A stretch of DNA of 15,465 nucleotides from Sphingopyxis sp. (lineage in GTDB: Bacteria; Pseudomonadota; Alphaproteobacteria; Sphingomonadales; Sphingomonadaceae). Below the pieces are notes generated by a model that had not been told where the DNA came from, did no database searches, and saw only the letters and a list, made by a program, of their open reading frames with translations. Position 1 is the first letter of the stretch, and each line of letters begins with the position of its first letter. Below, in pieces: positions 8,172-15,465 of this stretch. The translations under genes and the position numbers were made by a program. Where the stretch lies: assembly GCA_026125835.1 (NCBI GenBank), contig JAHCKJ010000020.1:1-15465 (forward strand), written 5' to 3'.

Positions 8172-9333
8172 TCAGACCAGCATTTCGCGCGCCGGCCCCT
8201 GGCCCAAAAAGGCGGCGGGGCTGGCGCTGGCGCCATAGGCGCCCGCCTGAAAGATCGCGATCAGGTCGCCGACATCGGCGCGCGGCAACGCGACCTGATC
8301 ACCGAGGCGATCAAGCGGCGTGCACAGGCAGCCCACGACCGAAACGGTCTCGACCGGCTCGCGGTCAAAGGCGTTCGCGACCGCGATCGGATAGTTGCGG
8401 CGGATGACCGTGCCGAAATTGCCGCTTGCCGCCAGCTGGTGGTGCAGCCCGCCGTCGGTGACCAGGAACGTCTCGCCATGGCTGGTCTTTCGGTCGACGA
8501 CGCGGGTCAGATACACCCCCGCCTCGGCGGCCAGCCAGCGTCCCAATTCCATAGCGAAACGACTGCCTGCCAGCACCTGCGACCGCTCGGTCAGCACCTC
8601 GTAGCGCCGCGCCGACAGCCATCGACCGCGGTCGCCGGAAAATAGAACCCTCATCCGCCGCCCAGGTTGACGAGCGGCGGCGTCGCCCCAATCTCGTCAG
8701 CCAGCCGCGCTGCCAGAGCCACCGTCTGCGCCTGCGTATCTGGCGATCGCCGCCGCATCAGGCCTGCGATCCACAAAATATGGAAACCCTGCCGAGCACC
8801 GGCGATAATCAGACGCCGCACCAGCGTCGGGACTTTCCGCCGCATCGGTCCCGAACGGCTTGGCGCCGCCGCCATCTTCATCCCCCGACCCCTTGGGGTC
8901 AAGTCGGGATTGACGCACCGCCAGACTGGGCGTCAGGCCCAGGCGCCCACGGCAATCGACAGCGCGCTCGGCGGCCTCGCCCGCCGATTCAGGTGAGCGT
9001 CGCGCCCGCGATCGCCGCCTCAGTTCGCGGTCTCGCTTGCCCGGGTCCGGCAAAGCTGACGTCGCCCGCGGGCATTCTCCGGCGTCGATCGCGGCTTTCA
9101 GCTCGCCGCCAGACGCAACATCGGGCCAAATCGACGAGCCGCCTGCCGCTTCCCAAAAGAAGGCAAACGCAGCGGATGGACAACCATCTTAATGCAGCCA
9201 CGATCGCGGTGACCGGCGCGCCATTGTACTACCCAGAGCCAACTACCCTCAACTTATCAACGCTGTCATAGACAGACGGCGGCGTATCGCCCACTGCCAT
9301 ATCAGCGGCGTATCGACTGGCATCCGTCGTCAT
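8172..9333 (-). pseudogene. XrtA-associated pyridoxal-dependent decarboxylase, frameshifted N-terminal two thirds
   Basis: The C-terminal part (8172 to about 8600) is a clean match to the exosortase A-associated PLP decarboxylase (TIGR03099 as I recall it, ornithine/DAP-decarboxylase fold): ELGRWLAAEAGVYLTRVVDRK, FLVTDGGLHH, SVVGCLCTPLD and FQAGAYGASASP. Upstream the frame changes repeatedly. LVNLGGG is followed by a stop, and then GFYFP in another frame restores the usual GGGFGxPYFP. GAKPFGTDA, DVSFAGPG, VASGGELKAAIDAGE and GDTPPSVYDS each lie in different frames but in correct order. The likely start is the ATG at 9333. The PLP-lysine region (family YAxKAN, expected near 9160) is not legible. 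As written it encodes no full-length enzyme. Small indels explain every break, so either a decayed gene or a sequencing-quality problem is possible. Confidence 0.85.
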
Positions 9334-10727
9334 CTGGCGGCGGCTGCCCCGGCGACCAAGCGGCGGCAATCGCCACGCGGTCGAGCTTGCCGTTGGGATT
9401 GCCGGAGGCGGCATATCCACCACTTCGATCATCGCTGCATGGGGGAGGTTCACTGGCTGCCGAAAACGCTCAGCTGCACCCCGTCTTCTCCACCTGCCGC
9501 CGCACGATCAGGATGATCGCCGCCCCAGCCGCGGATCGAGCCCCGAGCGCGACCGCTAAATCAGACGACCGCGACGTCCTCGGCTTCGGTCGGGCTGACG
9601 CGATGCCGCCGGTCTTGATCATCCTCGTCGCGACCGACAAAATAGAGAAGGCCGTTGGCGTCGCGGTGACGTCGCCGACCACACCGCCGTGCCTCATATC
9701 AGGTAACGCTGCGGCGCGGTTTAAGCGCTCGGCGGTGCGCTCGGCATCGCGCAATAACCTCGCCTGCTCCAACGGCCCGCAATGCCAATTCGCCCGGTTC
9801 CTCGTCGGCGGTGATCATCCGATCGGGGCCGGCACGCAGGGCTCGGCATGCGGGATCGCGCGGCCATCGACGTCAGCGGATGATCGGCAACGAGCTTTGG
9901 TTCGAGCCAAGTCAGACGAAGGCCTCGGTCGGCCGACCATCGGGTGGGCGGCGTGGAAAGTCGCCGCCATCACGCATCGATCGGCGAGTGTGAGCGCGCC
10001 GCCGCGGATTGCGCGAGGCGCGCTACCGCCTCGCCGGGCCAGTCGCTCTCTGGTTGCACTGACTTTTCCGGCGTCGTCGCCGGTGCCGCGCCACCGCCTT
10101 CACGACGTCGCGCGGCGTCAGATGGTCGGCGCGACCGTCGCCCCGGCATACCAGCTCGAAAGCAACTGGTTCTGCCGTAATCAGCTCAGCGGCAGCACCG
10201 GCGCGCGGTCTTGGCGTCAACTCAGATAGGACACGCCTTCTGCCCCCAGCCACAAATTGGCGTGGCGGGCATCACGCCTGGGCCTCCCCGTCGATCCGCT
10301 TTGGTTGTAGAGGATCGCGACGCACGAGGTCGTCGGGATCGGCCTGCGGCGGCACCCCAGCCGCCTACCGCGCCGAGTGATTACCTCGGCGATCGATCGC
10401 GCACCATGCAGCCGCGGGCAAGTCGTTGCCGAGCATCTCCCCCGGCATGAATGGTGGGCAACATGCCCGCTGTCGAAACCGGGATATGCTGACCTGCGGA
10501 CCTAAGCGGCAGGTTGACGGGTGCCATGGATCAGCCACGCGCGCCGCCGCAATGGCATCGGGCAGAGCAAGGCGCCCGCTCACCCGGCCGCCGCTTGCTC
10601 GCGCAACCACGCCGACAACCGACCTCGGCTGTCGGTTCAGCCCGGGTGACCATCCAGACCAACTCCGCGGCGCCGCAACGGGCGAATGGTCGATCGGCCT
10701 GGAAGATGGGTTTCTGGCTTTGGTCAT
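9302..10727 (-). pseudogene. XrtA-associated acyl-CoA ligase (AMP-forming), multiply frameshifted
   Basis: Ordered fragments of the exosortase A-associated AMP ligase (TIGR03098 as I recall it) cover nearly the whole gene. From the N-terminus they are RPIDHSPVAAPRS near the start, APVNLPLRSAG (family VPVNPLLKRAQ), AILYNQSGSTGRPR (10277-10318, the ATP-binding signature), HANLWLGAEGVSYLS (10220-10264), QNQLLSSWYAGATVAP (about 10130-10185), TPRDVVKAVARH, RDANGLLYFVGRDED (9621-9665), MIKTGG (from 9622), HRVSPTEAEDV (from 9605) and GNPNGKLDR, which carries the catalytic lysine. Adjacent blocks lie in different frames with internal stops. The span is about 1.43 kb against roughly 1.55 kb expected, so net bases are missing. 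The enzyme would adenylate a carboxylate and load it on CoA or the nearby carrier protein. The likely start is the ATG at 10727, divergent from the acyltransferase gene. Confidence 0.87.
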
Positions 10728-10760
10728 CGGCTGTTAGGAGTGCAGTGATAGGGCGACACC

Positions 10761-11676
10761 ATGCAGGAACGCGGTGAACATCACGCTAATGATGTGCGGC
10801 TCCCCGCGACGGCGCGCGGATGGCTTTGCGTCACCCTTCGATCGCGCGGCGTGGTTCGACTACTCGAGCGTGGCTTTGCCGGAGGGACGGATCGACGCGC
10901 AGGGCCGCGCGGGCGACATCACCGCATGGCTGCCGCTGGGATCAGCCGGCCGCGCCTCGGGCCTCACACCAGCTGGTGCAGCACGATCCGACCACTGTTT
11001 GATGGCGACCTGCTTGCGGTTACGCGAGCGCTTTCCGCAATCGCCAGCAGGCCCCAGCGCGTCCTGACGCTCTACCCCGTCTGCGCACCCCAGCGAAGAA
11101 GCCCTCACCGCCGCGCTGCTCGCCTGCCAGCCTGGTGTGCCGGGTGAACCGCGCCGGCGACCGCCACTGGCTTGATCTGGCGGCGGATCGTGACGCCTGG
11201 TGAGCGAGTCCTTGGCGCGCGATGCGGCGCAAGGCAAAAGGATGTCGTCGATATTCGGCTATCTGCATGGCGATGCCCCGGGCTGCCCTCCACCGAAATC
11301 TACGCCAGCTGAAGCCGAAGGCGCCCCGCGCTAACATGACGGGGGCGCGCGATTGCCTGCGTGGGGCTGTGCGCGCATCGACGGGACGCCGGTCGCAGCG
11401 CAGTTCACGAATCGGCTGCGCCCAGCCGCACGTGCTCGAGGATAAGTCCAGCCTTCCACCCGGGACCGCCTCATCGCGTCGGCGACGCTGTTCGGCGTCG
11501 TCTGCGTCTGGGCGGGCGTGCGACAACGTCGGTGCCGGCGCTGGGCAACGACGGCACTACAAGCGCGACGGATGAACCGCCGATCCTGTGTGGCGGATCG
11601 TGGCTCCGTCGCGCATCGCGGCATGGGGACCGGCCCATTCAGGGCCTTCGCCGCCTACCCCAGGAAGGCCAAGTGA
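10761..11676 (+). pseudogene. GNAT/FemAB-like N-acyltransferase (Acetyltransf_6 type), multiply frameshifted
   Basis: Fragments in order resemble the BioF2-like GNAT proteins (PF13480) found next to the carrier protein in sphingomonad XrtA loci: ASPFDRAAWFD (about 10828-10860), ITAWLPLGSAGR, RPLFDGD, GDRHWLDLA (about 11153), MRRKAKG (11222), ARIDGTPVAAQF (about 11371-11406), then EDKSSLPPGTA, GNDG and HYKRDG near 11545-11575. The last set corresponds to the family's SPGTxLxxxL and GTGDDxYKRDW motifs. The blocks occupy all three plus frames. The start is either the ATG at 10761 or the GTG at 10774, only 33-46 bases from the divergent ligase. The final TGA (11674-11676) overlaps the GTG start of the carrier protein. 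The family call rests on my memory of motifs and is less sure than its neighbours. Confidence 0.65.
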
Positions 11677-11930
11677 CGCACCCGATACCGTCTGACGCCA
11701 CAACCTTCCGCCCTATACGCCGACGTCCTCCGGCCTCGGCGAAGACCGGGCCGCCATCAACCCAACTGACAGCGTATCTGGCGCCTTTGCAGAGTTCGGT
11801 CGATGCAGGTCACGGCGGTTCTATTCATGGAAGATCACCTCGGCATCACTATCATGTTAATGCGAAATCGAGCTGCTGAAAAATTTTGAAGCCTACTAGC
11901 CGTTGCCGGCGTTCTCGTTGCTGTTCAAAC
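11673..11930 (+). pseudogene. Acyl carrier protein of the XrtA accessory cluster, frameshifted
   Basis: The GTG start at 11673 follows AGGAAG by five bases and overlaps the upstream stop as GTGA. The recognisable parts are ALYADVL, then GLGEDRAAINPTDSV (from 11732), GAFAEF, SMQVTAVLFMEDHLGITI (from 11800) and EIELLKNFEAY (11864-11896, followed by TAG), each in a different frame from the one before. The serine at 11800-11802 corresponds to the phosphopantetheine attachment site in the carrier signature (D)SMxV. The aspartate before it has been lost through a local change. The total length, about 85 codons, is normal for a free-standing carrier protein. It would hold the acyl or aminoacyl group activated by the divergent ligase. 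As written the product would be truncated after a few residues of authentic sequence. Confidence 0.8.
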
Positions 11931-11936
11931 GCGGCG

Positions 11937-12640
11937 ATGGAAAGTCGCACTATCCTCATGTCGCATCCGGCGGGCCGGATCTCGCCGTGGCGTTTTCCGC
12001 GACGGTGAGATCGGCTGCGCGGCGGATGAGAAACTCTGAAATCACCTCCACCACTCGAACTATCCATGCTCCAGCACCCGACGCGCCACCGTGTTGTTCG
12101 TCCGCCGCTGTTCGAGCGAACCACCGGCGCACCCTGGTGCTGATGCGCTGGCTGCGCCGTCCTGCCGTTCTCCCAGTCTCCCCGGCCAATGAAAGCCTCC
12201 GTTTCCGCTCATCGACGCCGACCTCGTGGGGTTGGCGGAAGCGCTCGCCAAGGTTGCCGCGACGCTCGATGCCAGGTGATCGTCGCCTCGCTACGCGGCG
12301 GCGTTGATCGACCACCGCAAAGCCGCCGCCCGGTGGCGCCTCGCCCCCGTCGGTGGCGCGTCTCGCTGCTCCACGCTGGTGCCCGCGTCTCGGCGAAGCC
12401 GGGCTGGCCTCGTCGATCGATAACCTGCAAGCCGGGCGCGACCGCGCCGCTCTCCACCTCGCCTGAAGCGCTGTCGCCGCGATGGGACCCGGCAGCGCCG
12501 GTCTGAGCCGGCCGCTCACGCATCGTCACACCCCAGCGCTGGCGCCAGGCGCGATCGCCGGAACCCCTTTCTTTGGCTGCGCACGCCAGCCGCGGATGCT
12601 TCTGACACCGTCTTCACCGGCCCTCGCCACGCCGAACATG
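11937..12640 (+). pseudogene. XrtA-associated alpha/beta hydrolase 2 (TIGR03101-like), frameshifted
   Basis: Fragments appear in the expected order just after the carrier protein: VVRPPLFE (family VPPFxEE), RRTLVLMRWL, the block LIDADLVGLAEALAKVAATL (12208-12267), VIVASLRGG, RWRLAPVGGAS (about 12330-12363), LASSIDNLQAGRDRA, LSRPLTH, WLRTPAADASDTVFTGP and a C-terminal ALATP-like tail. These match exosortase A-associated hydrolase 2, which has an alpha/beta-hydrolase fold. The ASLRGG segment aligns with the family's AVRGG position rather than a classical GxSxG. Frames change at least four times. The substrate of the family is unknown. The 5' end is poorly legible; I placed the start at the ATG at 11937 by analogy. 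The 3' end abuts hydrolase 1. Confidence 0.7.
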
Positions 12641-13345
12641 CCGGCATCAGCTATTCCTGCGAGCGCCGCTCGCCTGGCGCTCGAACGCCCGGCACCGCCG
12701 ACCTGCTCATCGATCGGGCAATGATCTGGCGGCGCGCGTCGCGGCATGGCGATGCTGGCTGGCATTGCCTGGCGGTCGCCGTCTTCCGCTTCGACCGCCG
12801 CGGCATCGGCGACTTGAGGGCGAAAACGGCGGTTGAGACCAGCGCCCCGGCGTCGCCGCCGCAGTCGCCGCCTTTCTGCGCCGCTCACCTCACCCGCATC
12901 GTCGCCTTCTACGGCGGTTGGCAACCGCCAGCGCGCTTTCTGCTCCACCAGCCGCTTGCCTTGGACGAACTGATGGTCATAATCCGTGTGGACCTGAAGG
13001 CGGCGCCGACGATAAGGCCGACGAACCCGCACTGCCCCGCCGCCCAACCACGTGCGCTACCTGTCGCGGCTGACCGATCAAAAGCCTGCTCCGGCTACTC
13101 AGGGCGGAAATCGACGTCAAGCTGGCCCGCGGGCTGTCGCACTAGACGCGCGCCACCCGACAACCTACCGCGCGCTTGAATGCGGCGCTACCCTACCTAC
13201 CGCCACGATCCACCATCGCCTGCCGGCGACCGTACAGCAGCGTTTGTCGAAAATTGCAATCCGGCGCAGTCCGGTCGAACGGCTGGACAATCGCCGTCGC
13301 ACGACTTTAAGCCGGCGATGGCGGGGGTGGCTGACTGAACGTGTT
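12638..13345 (+). pseudogene. XrtA-associated alpha/beta hydrolase 1 (TIGR03100-like), frameshifted
   Basis: The diagnostic block VAVFRFDRRGIGD (12775-12813) is exact for exosortase A-associated hydrolase 1. HLTRIVAF (12886-12909), LLHQPLALDELMVI (family LxLANPW region), HVRYLSRLTDQK (about 13046-13084) and EIDVKLARGL (13107-13136) follow in correct order and in changing frames. The catalytic-serine region, normally GNCDAA after IVAF, is scrambled to YGGWQPP or GNRQRA depending on frame. A weak C-terminal match (SPVERL, TTL) runs to about 13340. The start is probably the ATG at 12638, inside the end of hydrolase 2. It would be the last gene of the plus-strand acyltransferase-ACP-hydrolase run and converges on trxB. 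Confidence 0.78.
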
Positions 13346-13423
13346 CTGGGACTGCTGACGCGACCACAATGATTCACCAAGACCAAGGATGGGTTGGCGT
13401 GGATTGGAGACCATCCTCTATTT

Positions 13424-13498
13424 CCGTTCCTGTCCGAGCGAAGTCGAGACGCTGTGGTACTTCCCAAGCGTGTCTCGGCTTCGCTCATTTGAACGGGG
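13424..13498. repeat. Imperfect inverted repeat / hairpin between convergent genes
   Basis: Arms of about 29-31 bases (13424-13452 and 13468-13498) flank a 15-base spacer. Both share the core GAGCGAAG(T/C)CGAGAC and a CCGTTC outer end. The core resembles a dispersed intergenic element I associate with sphingomonad genomes (variants of TCGACTTCGCTC). It sits between the 3' ends of hydrolase 1 and trxB, where a bidirectional terminator or REP-like element is expected. There is no clear T-run, so a rho-independent terminator is uncertain. Confidence 0.6.
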
Positions 13499-13536
13499 AT
13501 TATAAGTTTGGTTTGACCACTATCGCAGACAATCGT

Positions 13537-14415
13537 TCAATACCGGCCACAACTGCCGGATACTTGACGCCTTCTCCCCGCCTCGGCCAGAAACCGCTCG
13601 GCATCCAGCGCCATGCAACGCCACCGCGGTGCGAATAGACCTTGTCGGTCACCGCCACCAGACTCCACCCCGGAATCGACGTCAACGACGTCCCCGGCGT
13701 CACCGCCAGATAGCCGTCCTCAGCGGCAACACTTATGAACAGCTCGGTTGACGGGCTGTGGCCGATCATAACCCGCCATCGATAGGCTCATGGCTCGCCT
13801 CGCCGGTTACCGTGTCGATCAAATCGACCCCGACGAGACCAACGCTCACAAAACGGTCGACGCGCTTGTTCCACAAACGATCTTCGGATTGGCGGACAGC
13901 CGGGGTCCACTCACCCAGGAAGAATCTTTCGGCGCGCAGATGGTGCGGCGGTGGATCAGGTCACGATGTTCGCGGTGGTCAGGTACAGCGCTTCTCGGGG
14001 CGCGTTAACCATATATTACCTTTCCACCTTCTTGCCGCGATAAAAGCCGTGCGTCATAACGCGCACCACACTGCCGCCAAGTTCCTGCTCGCCCATCCAG
14101 CCATTCGCCTGCGCGCCGGTCGCAATCACCAGTGTTTCGACCGCTATAGAATGTCACCGCCATCACCGATGAACGGGCGCTGCGACAAATCGACGTCAAC
14201 GATCGTGTCCCCCTGGTGCCGACAGCCGTCCGCCTGCGCGGTCATCGTTCCATCAGCCACGGACCCTGAACCTCAGTAAACCGGGATAGTTTCGACGTGT
14301 TGGTGATCGCTGGCCGCCGGGTTGCAACCCTGCACCACGATCGGCTACCATCCCGCGCAGCATGCGGCGGACAGGCCCGCGGGCCGGGATGAGCATCTGT
14401 GTGGGTGGTGGGCAT
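13537..14415 (-). pseudogene. trxB: Thioredoxin reductase, multiply frameshifted
   Basis: Ordered fragments give an unambiguous TrxB: MPTTHTDA at the 14415 start, VQGPWLME, DTIVDVDLSQRPF (14209-14171), VETLVIATGAQA (from 14141), GEQELGGS, FYRGKKVE, EALYLT, LSANPKIV and LWNKRVDRFV (adjacent, in two frames), LVGVDLIDTVTGEA, GHSPSTELF, DGYLAVTPGTSLTSIPG, DKVY and ALDAERFLAEAG. The family reduces thioredoxin with NADPH through FAD and a CATC dithiol. The stretch where SACATCDG should be reads as non-family residues, and the second glycine-rich dinucleotide motif (GGGNTA) and the ACGD motif are also lost. The span is about 880 bases against roughly 960 expected. At least seven frame switches are needed. 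As written it cannot encode an active enzyme. Confidence 0.88.
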
Positions 14416-14510
14416 GACGATCTTTCAAAGCGCTGTTGGGGCAGGCACAGATGGGTGTTGCCAACCGCGCTAGCAAGGGTCACCTTCCGCGCCAAGGGGG
14501 AGTAAGGCAA

Positions 14511-15134
14511 ATGGCAAGCTGGTGGGAACGTCATGGGGTGCCGCGGTTGATCAAATGCGCCTGTTCGCAGGGGCAGATCATGAAGATACGCAGCAAGGTC
14601 GTTCCCCACGCCAGCGGCGACGTGCTCGAACTGGGCTGCGGCGGCGGCATCAACATGGAATTTTACGACCCCGCCCGGATCACCGGCTTTGCCGGCCTCG
14701 ACCCCTCGCCCGAATTGCTGGCGATGAGCCGCGCCGCGGCGCAGGCGCGCGGCATGGATGCCGACATCCGGGGCGGAGTCGGCGAAGCGATGCCGTTCGA
14801 GAGTGGCCGTTTCGATACCGTCGTCACCACCTTCACGCTCTGCTCGGTCGCCGACCAGGCGGCGGTGCTTGCCGAAATCCGCCGCGTGTTGAAACCCGGC
14901 GGCACCGCGCTGTTCCTCGAACATGGGGCCGCACCCGATGCCGGGGTCGCCAAATGGCAGCGGCGGATCGAACCCATCTGGAAACGCATCGGCGGCAACT
15001 GCCACCTCACCCGCCCGATCAGCGAAGCTTATGAAAAGGCAGGTTTTGCCGTCGACCGGCAGGCCGCCGCCTATATCCCCAAAACGCCCCGGCCGTTCGG
15101 CTGGTACGAATATGGCGCGGCGCACGCCGCCTAG
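14511..15134 (+). CDS. Class I SAM-dependent methyltransferase (Methyltransf_11/UbiE-like)
   Basis: A complete 207-residue methyltransferase. Motif I is VLELGCGGG (38-46), the SAM-ribose acidic position is in GLDPSPE (D64), the motif II/III region is FDTVVTTFTLCSV (101-113), and LKPGG is at 128-132. The N-terminus MASWWERHGVPRLI matches a small family of Sphingomonadales and other proteobacterial methyltransferases of unspecified substrate, with a characteristic CACSQ near residue 16. I chose the ATG at 14511 because GGGGGAG precedes it by eight bases and the family begins there; an upstream ATG in the same frame at 14436 has no such support. It is divergent from trxB, with a 95-base gap that must hold both promoters, though none is clear. 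It is convergent with trhO, 15 bases away. The frame is clean throughout. Confidence 0.9.
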   Translation: MASWWERHGVPRLIKCACSQGQIMKIRSKVVPHASGDVLELGCGGGINMEFYDPARITGFAGLDPSPELLAMSRAAAQARGMDADIRGGVGEAMPFESGRFDTVVTTFTLCSVADQAAVLAEIRRVLKPGGTALFLEHGAAPDAGVAKWQRRIEPIWKRIGGNCHLTRPISEAYEKAGFAVDRQAAAYIPKTPRPFGWYEYGAAHAA

Positions 15135-15149
15135 CAACGCGAGGATCGC

Positions 15150-15465
15150 TCAATCGGGGTCGGACGTCTCACCCACTTCGACCAGACCGTGCCCCACGCT
15201 CACCCGTTCGTCGAACACAAAACAGCTCCCGTGCCAGCGGCTCTCGCTCGCGGGAACCTGTTCCAGATACGCCAATATCCCGCCCTTGAGATGCACGACA
15301 TCCTCGACGCCTTCACTCCGCAAGAACGCGGTCGACTTTTCGCAGCGGATGCCGCCGGTGCAAAACATCGCGACGCGCTTGCCGGTAAATTTGTCGGCGT
15401 TGGCGCGCCACCAGTCGGGGAATTCGCCAAAGCTTTTCGTCGCGGGATCGACCGCGCCGTCGAAA
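15150..15465 (-). CDS. trhO: tRNA U34 hydroxylase / rhodanese-domain protein TrhO, 5' part cut by window edge
   Basis: The C-terminal 104 residues of the YceA/TrhO family are visible, from FDGAVDPATKSFGEFPDWW at the edge to VGETSDPD and the stop. The rhodanese active loop FCTGGIRCEKS holds the catalytic cysteine, and HLKGGILAYLEQVP and WHGSCFVFDERVSVGHGL are the family's conserved tail. TrhO makes 5-hydroxyuridine at the wobble position of some tRNAs in an oxygen-dependent way. The full protein is usually around 300 residues, so roughly two thirds lie beyond the window. The frame is clean. Its 3' end faces that of the methyltransferase 15 bases away, with no room for a separate terminator hairpin. 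Confidence 0.93.
   Translation of the reverse strand, partial: FDGAVDPATKSFGEFPDWWRANADKFTGKRVAMFCTGGIRCEKSTAFLRSEGVEDVVHLKGGILAYLEQVPASESRWHGSCFVFDERVSVGHGLVEVGETSDPD

Noticed and set aside
8884..8912. Near-perfect palindrome around GACCCCTTGGGGTC, considered as a terminator
   Set aside because: On the minus strand it encodes the DPKGSG part of the decarboxylase family motif, so the symmetry is most likely a coding coincidence; no T-run follows.
9387..10229. A 280-codon plus-strand open frame in the damaged block
   Set aside because: It runs antisense to ordered acyl-CoA ligase motifs and has no family resemblance; it is open by chance in GC-rich sequence.
8600..14415. A novel system or a cluster of overlapping small genes of unknown function
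   Set aside because: The many mid-sized frames on both strands dissolve once the broken family motifs are recognised; no frame outside those families showed independent support.
8600..14415. Horizontal acquisition or a mobile island
   Set aside because: No integrase, transposase, tRNA, terminal repeat or obvious composition change is visible, and gene content matches the expected XrtA neighbourhood.
14253..15137. A 294-codon minus-strand frame opposite the methyltransferase
   Set aside because: The plus-strand methyltransferase has all SAM motifs and a good ribosome binding site; the opposite frame has no family features.
1..15465. tRNA, rRNA, CRISPR arrays or riboswitches
   Set aside because: I saw no cloverleaf-like segments, regularly spaced repeats or known riboswitch cores by eye; short RNAs cannot be excluded without a covariance search.

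Overview
The window looks like a chromosome segment of a GC-rich alphaproteobacterium of the order Sphingomonadales (Sphingopyxis, Sphingomonas or Novosphingobium type). I base this on codon usage, the protein families and the gene order of an exosortase A (XrtA/PEP-CTERM-associated) exopolysaccharide locus. No taxonomic marker is present, so genus is a guess.

Region 1 (1-7999, minus strand) is an intact, tightly packed operon-like run. In transcription order it encodes an outer-membrane polysaccharide export lipoprotein, a chain-length determinant (Wzz type), a tyrosine autokinase, an outer-membrane beta-barrel protein, a GspA/ExeA-like ATPase, a DUF3473-type polysaccharide deacetylase and a FemAB-like transferase that runs off the left edge. 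Several junctions overlap by one to four bases, which suggests translational coupling. Together they would polymerise, length-control, export and modify an extracellular polysaccharide. The exosortase and the glycosyltransferases are not in the window. A weak promoter candidate lies about 115 bases upstream of the export gene.

Region 2 (about 8172-14415) is the striking part. Seven genes can be recognised, but only as short in-frame blocks that hop between reading frames. On the minus strand are the XrtA-associated PLP-dependent decarboxylase and acyl-CoA/AMP ligase. Divergently on the plus strand are a GNAT-like acyltransferase, an acyl carrier protein, hydrolase 2 and hydrolase 1. Converging on these is a minus-strand thioredoxin reductase (trxB). 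Gene order, spacing, starts and many family motifs survive, but I can place at least about 30 frame switches. The damage starts inside the decarboxylase (its last ~145 codons are clean) and stops before the methyltransferase at 14511. High motif conservation, dense 1-4 base indels, sharp edges and damage to a housekeeping gene fit an uncorrected low-quality assembly stretch better than natural decay, but sequence alone cannot settle it. If the damage is an artefact, the intact locus encodes a complete ACP-based small-molecule pathway of unknown product.

Region 3 (14511-15465) is clean again: a plus-strand class I SAM methyltransferase, then the C-terminal part of the tRNA hydroxylase/rhodanese protein TrhO on the minus strand, cut by the right edge.

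The many long ORFs in other frames are GC-driven shadows and were left out.
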